A DNA stretch of 6,863 nt from Syntrophomonadaceae bacterium (GTDB lineage Bacteria > Bacillota > Syntrophomonadia > Syntrophomonadales > Syntrophomonadaceae), in assembly GCA_028698695.1 (NCBI GenBank), contig JAQVWB010000106.1:1-6863 (forward strand), read 5' to 3'. Below, one piece after another: positions 5,712 to 6,863 of the stretch (position 1 is its first letter; every line of letters starts with the position of its first letter). Position numbers and translations under genes: made by a program. Below the pieces are notes generated by a model. It searched no databases and was not told the DNA's origin. It saw only the letters and a program-made list of their open reading frames with translations.

Positions 5712-6463
5712 CGATTGGACATATTATTAAGAGGCCTGATTAACAACCACTCCAGGGAGATCATTATTAATAACAACACCAGCACCCAGGCAAACAACTG
5801 CTCTGTTTCCAGATAGGCTCTGGAGATGGCTATCCTTTGTCCCATTCCATCCTGAGCTCCCAGTAGTTCAGCCATAATTGTCAATCTGATTGAGGTGGCC
5901 GTGCTTAAGGAGATGCCTGCCAGCAGAGAATGCATTACTCCGGGCAAATAAATCTTTTTAAACCGAACCAGGGTTGGTACTCTAAAAACTTTGGCCATCT
6001 GCAAATAGTTTCGGTCAATTGATTTAAAGCCTTCTACAGTATTAATGTGCATTATCGGAAATACTAATAATGCCACCAGAAAAACAGCCATAATCGTACC
6101 CATTCCAAACCATACCATAGCCATTACTACAAAAATAACTGCCGGAATAGTTATTAAGGCATTAACCAACGGGGCCGTCATCAATTCCACCGGCCGTTTA
6201 AGTCCAGCTATTAAACCGGTTATAGTACCAAAAACTACTCCGATTAATAACCCAACTATTTGCCTTTGAAAAGAAATCATCAGGTTTGCTTGAATTTCAC
6301 CGCTTATAAGTAATTTTTTCAAAGCTGTTAATGTTTCAGCCGGTGAGGGAACCAGTACGCTCATATACAGCATGGACAGTATTTGCCATAGTAAAATGAT
6401 TAAACCCGCTCCCAGGATTTTATATAAAATATCGTATTTATGGCTGGAAATAGAACGCTGCAT
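5699..6463 (-). CDS. ABC transporter permease, SsuC/TauC type
   Basis: This is the membrane subunit of an importer of the nitrate/sulfonate/taurine/thiamine-precursor class. The 254 residues show about six membrane segments: about 15-36, 68-87, 100-120, 124-142, 176-198 (weaker) and 224-242. Family features include PSPAET near 39-44, IPAVIFVVMAMVWFGMG (106-122), and a cytoplasmic loop with EAA-motif spacing at 155-174. In that loop the usual EAA and Gly read Q155-M156-A157 and R161, while I171, L173 and P174 are kept. The changed Gly is unusual and may affect docking of the ATPase. The ATG at 6463 overlaps the solute-binding protein gene by 26 bp and has GGGAGG 11 nt upstream. The gene runs into the TrmO-like gene with a short overlap or small gap. 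No ATPase gene follows. The substrate cannot be read from the sequence. Confidence 0.92.
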   Translation of the reverse strand: MQRSISSHKYDILYKILGAGLIILLWQILSMLYMSVLVPSPAETLTALKKLLISGEIQANLMISFQRQIVGLLIGVVFGTITGLIAGLKRPVELMTAPLVNALITIPAVIFVVMAMVWFGMGTIMAVFLVALLVFPIMHINTVEGFKSIDRNYLQMAKVFRVPTLVRFKKIYLPGVMHSLLAGISLSTATSIRLTIMAELLGAQDGMGQRIAISRAYLETEQLFAWVLVLLLIMISLEWLLIRPLNNMSNRWNV

Positions 6464-6863
6464 CAGGAAGCTTGCCTCCCATAGCTTCTGCCGGAGCTGT
6501 TTTACTTAACTCTTTGAAAAATGCCTCAATTTCAGACTTGCAATCTGCTGCCGGTACCGGGTCCAGGCGGGCAAACTGTAAAGACTGCTGTACTGCCGGT
6601 GCCTTCATCCAATCGAATTGTTTTTCTACAATTGTGCCAGCCTCCTGAGGATGCTCATTAACCCACTTGGCAGCCTGCATAAAGCTCTCTTGGAATTTAG
6701 CAACTGCAGCTTTATCAGCTGATTCAGCATTTACCACTACAAATCCTGCCTGAGGAATTCGAGCTTCTTTCTGACCGGTAACCTTTTGCCATTCCTCCTG
6801 TAAATCCAATACCCGGTGCAATTCTACTCCGCCTTTTTTGGCATTTAGCGTTGCCATGCTGGA
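6438..6863 (-). CDS. ABC transporter solute-binding protein, SsuA/TauA/NMT1-like, C-terminal part
   Basis: The frame is open to the window edge, so the N-terminus and signal peptide are missing; 141 full codons are present. An internal ATG at 6855-6857 is unlikely to be the start, because the preceding codons (Ser-Ser) continue the frame and the protein would lack a signal and the first lobe. The fragment shows the end of a two-lobed binding protein: SSMATLNAKKGG..LHRVLDLQEEW, then IPQAGFVVVN, then a helical region about residues FQESFMQAAKWVNEHPQEAG. This order is typical of SsuA/TauA/NMT1-like binding proteins, where a PQAG(V/F)VVN strand precedes a KFxxxxxxAxxWxxxHP helix. It is coupled to the permease by a 26-bp overlap. 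The ligand cannot be predicted. Confidence 0.85.
   Translation of the reverse strand, partial: SSMATLNAKKGGVELHRVLDLQEEWQKVTGQKEARIPQAGFVVVNAESADKAAVAKFQESFMQAAKWVNEHPQEAGTIVEKQFDWMKAPAVQQSLQFARLDPVPAADCKSEIEAFFKELSKTAPAEAMGGKLPDAAFYFQP

Noticed and set aside
6045..6269. Plus-strand frame inside the permease gene
   Set aside because: The Thr/Ile-rich product is the expected antisense shadow of a hydrophobic membrane protein.

Overview
The window looks like a stretch of chromosome from an anaerobic, moderately AT-rich bacterium, most likely a Gram-positive member of the Clostridia (Desulfitobacterium-like or a related lineage). The reasons are strong AGGAG/GGGAGG ribosome binding sites, TTG start codons, a lipoprotein-type solute-binding protein, an NrfHA nitrite reductase and a System II (ResB/CcsA) cytochrome c maturation pair. 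The genus cannot be fixed from the sequence. Every supported gene lies on the minus strand, so the order of transcription runs from high to low coordinates.

Operon 1 (6863 to 4263): the 3' part of an SsuA/TauA/NMT1-type ABC solute-binding protein, its SsuC/TauC-type permease, a two-domain protein (TrmO/UPF0066 domain plus a C-terminal half that aligns with FmdE by its residue spacing), and a canonical FmdE-family protein with a C-terminal zinc finger. The genes overlap or sit within 15 nt of each other, and the unit ends in a strong hairpin terminator (4205-4245). No ATPase gene for the transporter is in view. The substrate is unknown. The linkage suggests uptake and handling of a metal or cofactor precursor, but that is an inference.

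Intergenic 3992-4262: the terminator, then a candidate promoter with a perfect TATAAT -10, a 9-bp AT-rich inverted repeat in the leader, and an AGGAG site for nrfH.

Operon 2 (3991 to 449): nrfH, nrfA, resB and ccsA, with spacings of 18 nt, 37 nt and a TGATG overlap. NrfH carries electrons from menaquinol to NrfA, which reduces nitrite to ammonium. ResB and CcsA attach the nine hemes of the two proteins, including the unusual CxxCK heme of NrfA. NrfA has Thr and Arg where calcium-dependent NrfA enzymes have the Glu and Gln of the calcium site. This points to the calcium-independent subclass described for Geobacter lovleyi.

Region 146-448: about 300 bp without a gene. It holds two inverted repeats upstream of the last gene and no clear terminator for operon 2. 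Region 1-145: the 5' end of a lipoprotein gene with a clear ribosome binding site and lipobox, probably a family 3 (polar amino acid type) ABC solute-binding protein, cut by the window edge.
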